Below are positions 15,343 to 23,666 of a stretch of 28,184 bases of DNA, one piece after another. Under the pieces are notes generated by a model that saw nothing but the letters and a program-made list of their open reading frames with translations, had not been told where the DNA came from and searched no databases. Origin of the DNA: JANQJA01 sp040880285 (GTDB taxonomy: Bacteria > Pseudomonadota > Gammaproteobacteria > Pseudomonadales > Azotimanducaceae). Position numbers and translations under genes: made by a program. The stretch spans positions 1 to 28,184 of the forward strand of contig JBBDIT010000036.1 of NCBI GenBank assembly GCA_040880285.1, read 5' to 3'. The first letter of the stretch is position 1, and every line of letters begins with the position of its first letter.

Positions 15343-16351
15343 GTTATCTCTGGTCACCGGTTTGTATCTTCTGTCGGCCGCCGTTACCACTTATGCGGGC
15401 GATGTCATTGAAGAGTCCCCATCCGGTCACATCAACTGGACACAGGGAGTTATCAGCGCCCAGGGCTATGGTACCTATCCGCAGAATGTGTCTATGCCGG
15501 CGCAGCGACGTTTATTGGCACGGCGTGCAGCCATTGTCGACGGCCAACGCAATCTTCTGGAAATGACCAAGGGCGTACGCCTGACCTCCATGACAAAAGT
15601 GGTCGATATGATGGTGGAGAACAGCACCACAGCGACCCGCGTTGAAGGATTGATCAAGGGCGCGGTACCTGGCAAGGAGAGTTACCAGAACGACATCTAT
15701 GTGGTGACCATGACCATGCCGATCGGTGGAAAGTTGTTGCAGGAAGTCTATCAGCCAGCAGAGCTTGCAGTCATCGGGCCACGCAGGAAAACTGCACGCG
15801 CTCGTGTGGATCAATTCATCGCGACAAGTCTCGGTCATCTTGTTGGTGCGCTGGTACCGACCGCCAGTGCGACTCAGGGATTTGTCATTCAGGACCAGGC
15901 GCAAGCGGATATGGCCAGGCGCATCCTCGAATGGATACAGCGGCAGGAGCCTGCCACCGTGGCCGCTCAATTAGAGGGGTCCATCAATGATTTTGAACGA
16001 AATACCAGCTTTTCCGGCCTGCTGATTGATGCGACTGCCGTGCCGCATTTCGAAATGGCGACTGTGCCCAATATTCGGGATGAGGAGGGCAATGTCATTT
16101 ACCCTAATCAGGATACTTCCTATGATGACATCGTCAATAAGAGAGGCGTAACTTACGATCTGGACTTGCAAGACGCGGTAAGGAACAAACGTGTTGCCAC
16201 GACCCCTTTTGTGGTCAACGCGCTCAATACTTATAAGAACCTGAATTCCGACCTGGTTATCAGCAAGGAAGATGCGAAGCGAATTGTGAGTAGCCCTGGT
16301 ACAGCCGGCGCGATGAATAAAACCGGCGTCCTGATCGTCGTTGCAATTTAA
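15332..16351 (+). CDS. LPP20-type exported protein (paralog B)
   Basis: This is a 339-residue protein with a Sec signal ending near TYA-GD (residue 22). INWTQGVISAQGYG precedes the LPP20-type core RRAAIVDGQRNLLEMTKGVR, MVENST and VEGLIKGAVP. The C-terminal module runs from GLLIDATAVPHFEMATVP to GVLIVVAI. It is closest to the minus-strand paralog at 25561-26613; for example SYDDIVNKRGVTYD is identical in both. The corresponding DNA differs at many third positions, so the duplication is old and the protein is under selection. GGGAG lies 9 bp before the ATG at 15332, which overlaps the transglycosylase stop. There is no lipobox. The role is unknown, as for the other paralogs. Confidence 0.82.
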   Translation: MRFRLSLVTGLYLLSAAVTTYAGDVIEESPSGHINWTQGVISAQGYGTYPQNVSMPAQRRLLARRAAIVDGQRNLLEMTKGVRLTSMTKVVDMMVENSTTATRVEGLIKGAVPGKESYQNDIYVVTMTMPIGGKLLQEVYQPAELAVIGPRRKTARARVDQFIATSLGHLVGALVPTASATQGFVIQDQAQADMARRILEWIQRQEPATVAAQLEGSINDFERNTSFSGLLIDATAVPHFEMATVPNIRDEEGNVIYPNQDTSYDDIVNKRGVTYDLDLQDAVRNKRVATTPFVVNALNTYKNLNSDLVISKEDAKRIVSSPGTAGAMNKTGVLIVVAI

Positions 16352-16413
16352 CTTTCCGGGCGATGTACAAAGCGATTGTCTAAACAGGTTGTGGCCTTCT
16401 TCAAGAGATCGTC

Positions 16414-16419
16414 TATAAT
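16414..16419 (+). promoter_or_regulatory. Consensus -10 element, possibly for a leaderless cyclase-like transcript
   Basis: A perfect TATAAT lies 6 bp upstream of the ATG at 16426, so transcription would begin at about the A of the start codon. No Shine-Dalgarno is visible. The best -35-like TTGTGG (16389-16394) is 19 bp upstream and weak. Confidence 0.4.
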
Positions 16420-16425
16420 CTGTTC

Positions 16426-17055
16426 ATGTCTTCCGAAAATTCAAACCTGTTCCAACACTTACGCCAAATCCTCGCTGACGGGATTGATCCATTGGATCGT
16501 GAAGATGAAATCTGGGCAGCCTACGGGCAACGCGTATCGGTTATGGTCCTTGATTCAACCGGATTCTCACGGGTGACCGAACAGTATGGGATACTCCATT
16601 TCCTGTCACGACTGGTGTTGTTGCGGGACATCGTAAAACCTGTTCTCGTCGCCAATAATTGCCTGCAGTCAAAATTTGAAGCGGACAATGCATTTGCAAT
16701 ATTTGAAAGTCCTGACGACGCCATCAAGGCAGCGTTCGCTGTGCATCATCAGGTAGAAAATGAGAAGCTGATGTTGACGGAGAATGAACCTTTCAGTGTC
16801 TGTGTCGGTATTGGCTACGGTGATATGCTGTATTCTGAAACGCTCGAAGGCTATTTTGGCGAGGAAATGAACCTGGCATCCAAGCTGGGTGAAGACACGG
16901 CCGATGGCGGCGAGACGCTGATAACCGAGAACGCGTTCAGTGCCGCATCGCACCAGTTACTGACCGATTTTGAACCACGCCAGATCCACGTGTCTGGACT
17001 TGACGTGACCTGCTATCTGGCAAAGCATCCGGGTTCGAATTCCCCTGACGCCTAA
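16426..17055 (+). CDS. Class III nucleotidyl cyclase-like domain protein
   Basis: This is a 209-residue single-domain protein of the adenylate/guanylate cyclase fold, without membrane or sensor segments. The first metal ligand is D43 in VLDSTGFSRV. The second is D87 in KFEADNAFAIF, where K83 occupies the base-recognition lysine site. GYFGEEMNLASKLGEDTADGGE matches the canonical WGxxVNxAxRL region, with N149 kept. The transition-state Arg is Lys (K153), the usual base-selecting Asp before WG is Gly, and GD is AD. It may be a weak, altered or inactive cyclase. No Shine-Dalgarno precedes the ATG. It ends 10 bp from the convergent DUF4384 gene and is the last gene of the plus-strand group. Confidence 0.8.
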   Translation: MSSENSNLFQHLRQILADGIDPLDREDEIWAAYGQRVSVMVLDSTGFSRVTEQYGILHFLSRLVLLRDIVKPVLVANNCLQSKFEADNAFAIFESPDDAIKAAFAVHHQVENEKLMLTENEPFSVCVGIGYGDMLYSETLEGYFGEEMNLASKLGEDTADGGETLITENAFSAASHQLLTDFEPRQIHVSGLDVTCYLAKHPGSNSPDA

Positions 17056-17065
17056 GTACGTCCGA

Positions 17066-18105
17066 CTAGGTACCTCGCGGTCGCGTGGTTATGGCGACTT
17101 CCGCCTCGGTAAATTCCGCGACTTCATTCTGGCTGGTGCCGCCACTCGCGGTGTCTGTATTCTTGGACTTGATGGCGATACCGCGGGTTTTTACTCCAAT
17201 CNNNNNNNNNNNNNNNNNNNNNNNNNNNNNNNNNNNNNNNNNNNNNNNNNNNNNNNNNNNNNNNNNNNNNNNNNNNNNNNNNNNNNNNNNNNNNNNNNNN
17301 NCGCGGTGTCTGTATTCTTGGACTTGATGGCGATACCGCGGGTTTTTACTCCAATCGCCTGGGCCTGGTCAGTAACAAGATATAAGTCCGGTCCGGCAGC
17401 TTCAGTACTGACTTGACCGAGCGGCATGGTGCTGGCGTACAGTACCAGCTTTTCCTTGCCGAACGGCGGGCTGACCTTGAGCTCGAACTGGTCCTGGCCC
17501 GTGGGAACCTCAAACATGGTTGCACCGGCGAAATAGTTGTCGCGCCGGTGCTGATTGGGTAGCAATTGCACGTTATTGCCTTGCGAATCAACATAAATCA
17601 GCCGCGCATAGAAAGGTTTGTTACCTTGAAGGTAAATCTTCATGGATTCGCCTTCCGTGTAGGTCGCACTGGATGAATTCACCCAGAGATTAACCGCAAG
17701 GGGCAAGCGCGGGTCAGACATCATTTGGGTATTATCGACCTTTTGCATGACTTCCTGGCTCGGTAGGACTTCCGCCTTGATCCTGATGGTGTAACAATCG
17801 CTGACTTGTGGGTCATCCCACTTTTCGTTCAGAACGTCCAGCACTTTAACTTCAGCCTTATTGAATGCCTCCACGATGTCGTTTTTGAGTTCAAAATTCT
17901 CAACGATTGTGGTGCTGCTGATATGAGTTGAACTGAATTCGACAGCCAGTCGTTTAGCGGACTCCAGGGCGACGCGCTCTGTCTGGCGTCTTGATTTATC
18001 ATCACCCATACAGGATTCGCCGTCGGCCTCGGTGATGGAAGATTGAGCGCCATGGGCGATGGGAGACAATATCGTCAGTATCAACAGGAAAACGGCAGTT
18101 CGCAT
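17066..18105 (-). CDS. Exported DUF4384-type protein (spans an assembly gap)
   Basis: The signal peptide ends near AHG-AQ (residue 20). An N-terminal region with regularly spaced alanines (RVALESAKRLAVEFSS) recalls the LPP20/FlgO fold. It is followed by a DUF4384-like domain with TYTEGESMKIYL, KPFYARLIYVDSQGN, QLLPNQHRRDNYF and KLVLYAST. The open frame runs into 100 N at 17202-17301. Removing the N run and one of the two flanking 55-bp copies continues the frame to a TAG at 17066-17068, with C-terminal residues SGGTSQNEVAEF then TEAEVAITTRPRGT. The intact length is then 294 residues. AAGGAG lies 10 bp before the ATG. It is the last gene of the minus-strand operon. DUF4384 often accompanies caspase-like proteases, as here. 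Confidence 0.8.
17147..17356. repeat. Assembly gap: 100 N between two identical 55-bp copies
   Basis: Positions 17147-17201 and 17302-17356 are identical, with N at 17202-17301. Joining the copies leaves the DUF4384 frame intact, so this is most likely an unmerged contig overlap and not a true repeat. Confidence 0.9.
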
Positions 18106-18144
18106 TAGTCGGACACTCCTTGGTATAGATTTCTACAGCATAGC

Positions 18145-19134
18145 CTAAAGTACAATGATCACACCGGCATCATTAAGAAAGCCATCTGCAATGAGCCCTT
18201 CGAGCCGCGCAGAGGAATCCTCGCCGAGGACGATTTCTGTTCTGGTATCACCAAACGTCCGCAAACCCTTAACCACCATCGGACGTTCACCCACGATGGG
18301 ATGTCGAAGGGCAGTATCGAGATCGCGTGTAAACAGAGACACCAACTGGCCGCGTTCTCTCCTCGCACTCTGGTGGTTTGCATTGGGATAGATAACGCCC
18401 GATCGAAGCTTGCGGATTTTTGGTGACATGGACGGAATAAAATTGCTACCACGCGCATCAAGCACCAGGCCGGACGGGCCCTGGTCTTGGGCTTCCACGA
18501 TGGCAGGGTGGGTTGAAAGCAGGTCCTCAAGAGCAGACAAGCGTGATGACAAACGGTCGATAGCGTCTCGCCAGGGTTGCGGTTGCGCCTGTGCCGGATT
18601 GGCCGCCGTGGCAGCCGGGACCAGGTGTCCGATGCCAGTATGGAGGAGCCTGCTAAACACGTCCAGAGTGGGCTTGTGTCTGGCTGTTTGCTGGTTAGTA
18701 AATACCTGGCCGTATACGTCCGCTGCGAATTGGCCGCCCAGTGGTGCGGTCACCTGAACGACACAACTACCGTCGTCTTTTGGTTCCCGTTTGACGATTC
18801 GTGCGCCTTTAAGTAATCCGTCGACACTACTTTTTATGACATCGCTTTCGACCATCATATTGGAGACCAGCGTGGTACCCTGGACTCGAACTCCTTCAAT
18901 GGACTCGAGCAGGTTCCTTTGGGCATCGACAACCGCCGCACGGCACGCCAGCAAGCGGCCAGCGGCCGGTGCTGAATCCGGTGGGCGCAGCCCCGCACCT
19001 TCCGCCTGGGCTTCTCCGGCGCTCCAGTTGACTCCCGCGTTGGCGCCGATCCATTCCACGTATTCTTCTGCCGCAAGGCTAGCGGAGAACAGGCAGCAGA
19101 AGAGGGTGCTCGAGATTAGGCTGATTGTTTTCAT
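18145..19134 (-). CDS. LPP20-type exported protein (paralog D)
   Basis: This is a 329-residue protein with a Sec signal ending near SLA-AE (residue 22) and no lipobox. VNWSAGEAQAEGAG precedes the core CRAAVVDAQRNLLESIEGVRV, SNMMVESD and VDGLLKGARI. A helical, Pro/Ala/Gln-rich linker follows, and then a C-terminal module from GLVLDARGSNFIPSM through GVIYPNA and PMVVKGLRTF to GVIIVL. The ATG at 19134 follows GGGATGT; an upstream ATG at 19149 would overlap the previous stop and is less likely. It starts 16 bp after the beta-helix lipoprotein and is followed 39 bp later by the DUF4384 gene. It is more diverged than paralogs B and C. Its function is unknown; a periplasmic location is expected. Confidence 0.8.
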   Translation of the reverse strand: MKTISLISSTLFCCLFSASLAAEEYVEWIGANAGVNWSAGEAQAEGAGLRPPDSAPAAGRLLACRAAVVDAQRNLLESIEGVRVQGTTLVSNMMVESDVIKSSVDGLLKGARIVKREPKDDGSCVVQVTAPLGGQFAADVYGQVFTNQQTARHKPTLDVFSRLLHTGIGHLVPAATAANPAQAQPQPWRDAIDRLSSRLSALEDLLSTHPAIVEAQDQGPSGLVLDARGSNFIPSMSPKIRKLRSGVIYPNANHQSARRERGQLVSLFTRDLDTALRHPIVGERPMVVKGLRTFGDTRTEIVLGEDSSARLEGLIADGFLNDAGVIIVL

Positions 19135-19150
19135 GATGACATCCCGCAAG

Positions 19151-21165
19151 TTAGTAAAGTACGTCGCCCAATACCGTCATGCTTGAAGCCGGTGGTTCAA
19201 AGGTGTTGCCGGACGCATTGACCTGGTAGTTCGAGCCGTTCTGCAGATGGAAAGGCTCGTTATTAATGAATCGATTCCCTTCAAATGTTGGTTGCGATTG
19301 TCCCTGGATAATCACGCCGCTTGCCATGGCCCCGCTAATCGTACAATTACGAATCACAGGCCGCGCCGCACCAGAAATTGAGATGGCGTTGAATTGGCTG
19401 TCCTCCAGTGCGCAGTTGGCGATGAGGGGATTGCCGGCGGTAATCTGCAGCGGAATTCCCGCGCCGGAAACGATAAGGCCATCCAATGAAACCGGTGCGT
19501 TGGATTGCAGCACCAGAAACTCGTCGAACCCCTGGCCATCAATATCACTGGCGACGACAGGGGCGGTAGCTGATCCGAACGTGTGAAGCTCCCCCAGGAC
19601 GGACAGTTTTGCCCGCGGACTGACCGAAATCTCGACTCCTGGACCGATGAACAGGGATGCGCCTGTCTCTATGCGACTGCTGGTGCGTAGATGGTAAGGA
19701 TTACCGGCGGCGGTCAGTCGTTTGGTGCCGGTAATAACTGCCGGAATCTCAGCGTCCAGTTGAGTCGCTGTACCAAACCGTTCATCGGGTGCCGGAATCG
19801 CCTGGATTCGGGTGGGTGAGCTTACATTACCGGCCAGATCCCGCGCCGAGACAAGTACGTGGATCGGCTCAAAGTTGGTAAGGCCGGCGACCATATAGGT
19901 TGGGTCGGATGACTCGAAGGTAGCGTTGGCTGGACCAGTTTGGCTTTCCGCGATGGCGATCTGGAATTTTGCGACATCCCGGTCGGAAGGCGGCTGCCAC
20001 CGCAACTGCACACCGCCATCCCTGGACAAGGCAATGACATCAGTAATCTGCCCCGGGGGGGTGTTATCGACAATCAACAGGCCGTAAGGAGATATCCAAC
20101 TGGCGGTCTGGCCATAGTCATTCTGCAGCCTGCCGGTGACGACGACGCCATCGAGATCGAGGTCACGACCCAGGCTGATACTGCCCACATATTGACCCGG
20201 TGCGGTTTCCTCAAGGTCGATGATACCGATGCCTTCGACCACACCAGCGGCCATCATGCCTGCTTCACCCTCAAGGCCGATTTGAAGCGTGTCCCCGTAC
20301 TTCAGGTACTGGCCNNNNNNNNNNNNNNNNNNNNNNNNNNNNNNNNNNNNNNNNNNNNNNNNNNNNNNNNNNNNNNNNNNNNNNNNNNNNNNNNNNNNNN
20401 NNNNNNNNNNNNNNCTGCTTCACCCTCAAGGCCGATTTGAAGCGTGTCCCCGTACTTCAGGTACTGGCCGACGCCCGAGTGGACAACATTGGTAATGGAC
20501 GGTTTCTCCCGTTGCGATAGCGCCGCGGGCTCGGGGATCTCTGCCGACAGGGCTCGACCCAGGTCATCGGCGGCGCGATAGAGATTCAGGTCACCATACA
20601 GGTGCCGGGCAGCTACCAGCGCATTCATCAGTAGCCCCACTGGTGTCGTGGAAGCGCCCCCAGCATGGCTGCGCCGGACATCCCTGACTTCCCAGATGAC
20701 CTCTCCGCTTCCAGTAACGAACTTGAGCTCCACGCCGACCGCAATCTGTGCGTAGATGCCGGCAAACGTCTTGTCATAATGGGTGATCTTGCCGTAGATC
20801 AAGCCGTCGACACCGAGTGCATTTGCCAGCTCCTGTGTGTCCATATTCGGGATCACTGTCTCGTCAAAGCCGGCAAGTTGTAAGCGGTTGTCAACGTCCT
20901 TCCAATGCAACCAGCGATAATTCCTGGTAGCAAAGTGGTTTGCCATGGTCCGGCGTACCACGTCATAGGCGAAATCCGAATCCGTGTTGTTTGAAAACGG
21001 CAAAATGGCCACGGTCGTTGGCAGCTTCGCATCGCTTCGACTGGTTTCTTTGGAGGCGCCCGTGCCCATAGCGGGACCGCCCAAAACGGTATTATCGGTC
21101 GAGACGGCACAACCGCTGAGCGCCATCAGCAAGACAGGAATCAACAAAGCTGGTTTATTTTTCAC
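19151..21165 (-). CDS. GNA1162/CsgG-like lipoprotein fused to FN3-like and right-handed beta-helix domains (spans an assembly gap)
   Basis: After collapsing the gap at 20315-20414, one frame of 619 residues results. It has a lipoprotein signal (lipobox LSGC). A GNA1162/DUF799-like domain follows with TVAILPFSNNTDSDFAYDVV, LANALGVDGLIYGKITHYDK and GEVIWEVRDVRRS. Next come an Ig-like segment, an FN3-like segment (TPPGQITDVIAL, LRWQPPSDRDVAKFQIAI), and a C-terminal parallel beta-helix with GLIVSGAGIPLQI, AISISGAARPVIRNCTISG and GVIIQGQSQPTFEGNRFINN. The GTG at 21165 follows TGAGGT at good spacing; an ATG at 21177 is the alternative. It begins 16 bp after the MCE gene. It is probably anchored in the outer membrane as a surface or periplasmic adaptor for the MCE system, which is inference. 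Confidence 0.78.
20260..20469. repeat. Assembly gap: 100 N between two identical 55-bp copies
   Basis: Positions 20260-20314 and 20415-20469 are identical, with N at 20315-20414. Collapsing them joins the lipoprotein half and the beta-helix half in frame (GLEGEA followed by GMMAAG). Confidence 0.9.
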
Positions 21166-21181
21166 GTGTAACCTCATTGCA

Positions 21182-22180
21182 CTAGTTATTCCGATTGTTG
21201 TTATAGATAGCCTCGTCATGGGGATGAGGGGAAGGTCCCGTGGGCACAAGGGCCCCGGGTTTCTCGCCATTACCACCAAACAGCCAGGAGCGAGTGAGCT
21301 GGTTCGTCAAGTCTGTAATGCTTTGCAAGGCTATATCAGTGGTTACCATAACGGTAGGAAGCTGGCGTAACACTGGTTCACTTGTCTGAAACAAGATTTC
21401 CGCCTCAGCAAGCGTGCGGGTCGCCTGTTCAGTCAACCCGGCGGTATTCTGCAAAGTCAGCTGGAGGTTCTCGTCTGTATTGGAAACCAGGCCATCGATG
21501 TTCTCAAGACTGACGCGCAGTGCAGCAAGACTCTCATCAACAGACAGCACCATCTTTGGCAGTGAACTTGTGACCTCGGCAAGGCTTGCGGTCATGACTT
21601 CAAGGTTTTCGAGGCTGCGATATAAGGTTTGTTGGTTCTCGTTAACACCGCTTGTGATTTCTTCGACGTTGGCGACGATCCGGGTGACCTGTTGCGTGAG
21701 CGTTGGCAGGTCAAGTTGCTGCATAAGCGAACTGATGCCGCCGGGTTTTTCCGAGGGAATCAATGCCCCTGGTTCCAGGATGTCGTTGTCTGCACTACCA
21801 GGGTGAAGAATCAAACCACTGCCCGTCAGTATGGTGCTTACACCAAGCTCGGTATCTACCAGCAACTTACTACGATAGGTATAGTAGTTTGCATATTCAT
21901 TGGAAAGTGAAATATCAACGCGGACCGTGCCGTCATCTGTGATGGCCACATCGGTCACGTTGCCGATCAGGACGCCGCGCAGGGTCACTGTTGCGTTAGG
22001 GGCTATGCCGTAAGTCTGATCGAGTAATGTATAAAATGGAATACCTTCGTCGGCCTGGAAGCGCTGTACGATGGGTATCAGGAAGCCGATCAGGAACAGT
22101 AGCACCGCTCCAATCACAAAGAATCCAACGATACGGTCCTTGGCGCCTACTTCAAACGGAGTATAAGCCGATGATTTCAT
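21182..22180 (-). CDS. MCE-domain substrate-binding protein (MlaD-like)
   Basis: This is a 332-residue inner-membrane-anchored protein. It has one N-terminal membrane segment (about 18-38, GFFVIGAVLLFLIGFLIPIV). An MCE domain (about 45-140) includes GIAPNATVTLRGVLIGNVTDVAI and GSGLILHPGS. A long coiled coil (about 155-280) has repeats such as LPTLTQQVTRIVANVEEI. MCE proteins form hexameric rings or tubes that carry lipids between membranes. The stop of the ATPase gene overlaps its start by 4 bp (22177-22180). The length is closer to mid-sized MCE proteins such as Pqi/Mla-like types than to the short E. coli MlaD. Order permease, ATPase, MCE matches Mla operons; MlaB and MlaC equivalents are not visible. 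Confidence 0.9.
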   Translation of the reverse strand: MKSSAYTPFEVGAKDRIVGFFVIGAVLLFLIGFLIPIVQRFQADEGIPFYTLLDQTYGIAPNATVTLRGVLIGNVTDVAITDDGTVRVDISLSNEYANYYTYRSKLLVDTELGVSTILTGSGLILHPGSADNDILEPGALIPSEKPGGISSLMQQLDLPTLTQQVTRIVANVEEITSGVNENQQTLYRSLENLEVMTASLAEVTSSLPKMVLSVDESLAALRVSLENIDGLVSNTDENLQLTLQNTAGLTEQATRTLAEAEILFQTSEPVLRQLPTVMVTTDIALQSITDLTNQLTRSWLFGGNGEKPGALVPTGPSPHPHDEAIYNNNRNN

Positions 22181-22851
22181 CTGCTCCTGGCGACTCCTGG
22201 TTGTTCTATCAAGGTATAATTCTCGATCGCATAGATTCGGTCAGCACATTCCATCACTACTTCACTGGAAGTTGTCACGATAATCGCCATTGGATTTTGT
22301 TGTTGGTATTGGCGTAGCGTATTCATTGTAGCTTGTAATAGCTCGTCTGACATCCCGCCTTCCAGCTCGTCAATCAGGAGTAACCGTGGCCTCGTTACCA
22401 GGGCCCTGGCGAGGTTGACCAGGCGTGTTTGTACATCGTTCAGCCGATGCGGGCGCAAATCGTACAACGCTTTGTCGATACCCAGGTCTTCGCAGGTTTG
22501 TTCGACTGCCGTATAAATCTCATCGCCAGTCAGATCGGAATGAAACTGGAGGGGCAGCCCTACATTCTGCAGCACACTATAGAGGCTCACCAGCCCATGA
22601 TCTTCATACACGTAACCAATTTTGTACAAGATTGCGTCCGGCGGACTGGCCAGAAGGTTTACGCCTTCGAGTTCGACGCTCCCGCCCACACCTTTCAGGT
22701 AACCCGCAACGCCTTTGAGCAGGCTTGTACCACCGTCGAGCACGTCGGTTTGTATGGCGACGATTTCATCGTCGCGCACATCCAGGTTTACCTCGTCGAA
22801 CACCAACTGATCCGGGTATTCAATGTGCAGTTTCTTTATGCTGACACTCAT
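22177..22851 (-). CDS. Degenerate MlaF-like ABC ATPase
   Basis: This is a 224-residue ABC nucleotide-binding domain by overall layout and position, but most active-site motifs are changed. Where Walker A (GxxGxGKST) belongs, residues 35-43 read TDVLDGGTS, with Gly at the lysine position (41). The Q-loop glutamine is Glu83 in GYVYEDHGL. The LSGG signature is LNDVQ at 137-141. The H-loop histidine is replaced (IVTTSSEV, about 191-198). Walker B is kept, with Asp161 and Glu162 in LLLIDELEGG. ATP hydrolysis seems unlikely in the usual way. The frame is full-length, overlaps both neighbours by 4 bp and lies inside a conserved operon order, so it does not look like a decaying pseudogene. Confidence 0.85.
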   Translation of the reverse strand: MSVSIKKLHIEYPDQLVFDEVNLDVRDDEIVAIQTDVLDGGTSLLKGVAGYLKGVGGSVELEGVNLLASPPDAILYKIGYVYEDHGLVSLYSVLQNVGLPLQFHSDLTGDEIYTAVEQTCEDLGIDKALYDLRPHRLNDVQTRLVNLARALVTRPRLLLIDELEGGMSDELLQATMNTLRQYQQQNPMAIIVTTSSEVVMECADRIYAIENYTLIEQPGVARSR

Positions 22852-23666
22852 TGGGTATAAGCCAATAGTGAAAGGACAATGTTGATAAGAAAGAACGCCA
22901 TAAGCTGAGAAGTGGTGGAATTAGAAATCGCTTCAGAGACGTCGTCAAAGCTGTCGATTGCTTTGGCACCGAAGTGAATTGAAATAAGGCCGATAGCGGT
23001 ACCACCGAGTAACGCCTTGACTGCATTGATGGCGACTTCATTCCAGGTAATTTGATTGAGAATACTTGTGAGGAACGCCATAAATTCAACGGTGGGATCG
23101 GAAAACCAGATAAACGTATACGCGGCCAGGATGCACACAAAATCAAAGTAGATAAACATCAAAAATAGTGAAATTGGAAATGCAAAGAAAACCGGGAGCA
23201 GGAACATAAATACAGGATTGATACCAAGGCCATGGAGCACCTGGAACTCCCGGGTCATACGTAGAAACCCTATCTCCGATGTAATTGCAGTGGCTGAACG
23301 GGCGATTAGGATTATGCCCGAAATGAGCGGGCCCAGTTCACGAAAGATAATGACGACGAACAGATAGCCGTACTGCTGCGCAAGTACTTGCTGGGGAATG
23401 TAATCGAACAGACGGGACATTAGAAGGGCGCCGATAAATATGGCGATCATGCCGTTGATGTAAAGGGCTTTGACCCCCGTGTTATACAACTGGCGCACAA
23501 ACAGATTGAAAAATATCTGTCGTCGTTTTGGTTTTGCGAGATCTTTGGTTGCGTTGAGTGCAACCGAAATCAGGCCGACGATATCCAGTAGGTAGAGCAC
23601 AAACTCCCTTGGTATCCGTCCGATGGTTTCGACAATTCGCATCAGTAAACTGCCACTAGTTTGCAA
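22848..23666 (-). CDS. MlaE-like permease of an MCE transport system
   Basis: This is a 272-residue integral inner-membrane protein with about five or six membrane segments. The family hallmark is GPLISGIILIARSATAITSEIGFLRMTREFQVLHGLGINP, here split as GPLISGIILIARSATAITSE and then IGFLRMTREFQVLHGLG. The C-terminus is GTAIGLISIHFG and later ISNSTTSQLMAFFLINIVLS. MlaE-type permeases bind phospholipid and work with an ATPase and MCE rings. The start at 23666 overlaps the TPR lipoprotein stop by 11 bp; an internal ATG at 23642 is possible. The coding sequence looks intact, in contrast to its ATPase partner. Confidence 0.9.
   Translation of the reverse strand: MQTSGSLLMRIVETIGRIPREFVLYLLDIVGLISVALNATKDLAKPKRRQIFFNLFVRQLYNTGVKALYINGMIAIFIGALLMSRLFDYIPQQVLAQQYGYLFVVIIFRELGPLISGIILIARSATAITSEIGFLRMTREFQVLHGLGINPVFMFLLPVFFAFPISLFLMFIYFDFVCILAAYTFIWFSDPTVEFMAFLTSILNQITWNEVAINAVKALLGGTAIGLISIHFGAKAIDSFDDVSEAISNSTTSQLMAFFLINIVLSLLAYTQ

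Noticed and set aside
18155..18757. Plus-strand open frames opposite the LPP20-type gene at 18145-19134
   Set aside because: They mirror a well-supported minus-strand gene, have no ribosome site or recognisable motifs, and are typical antisense shadows.
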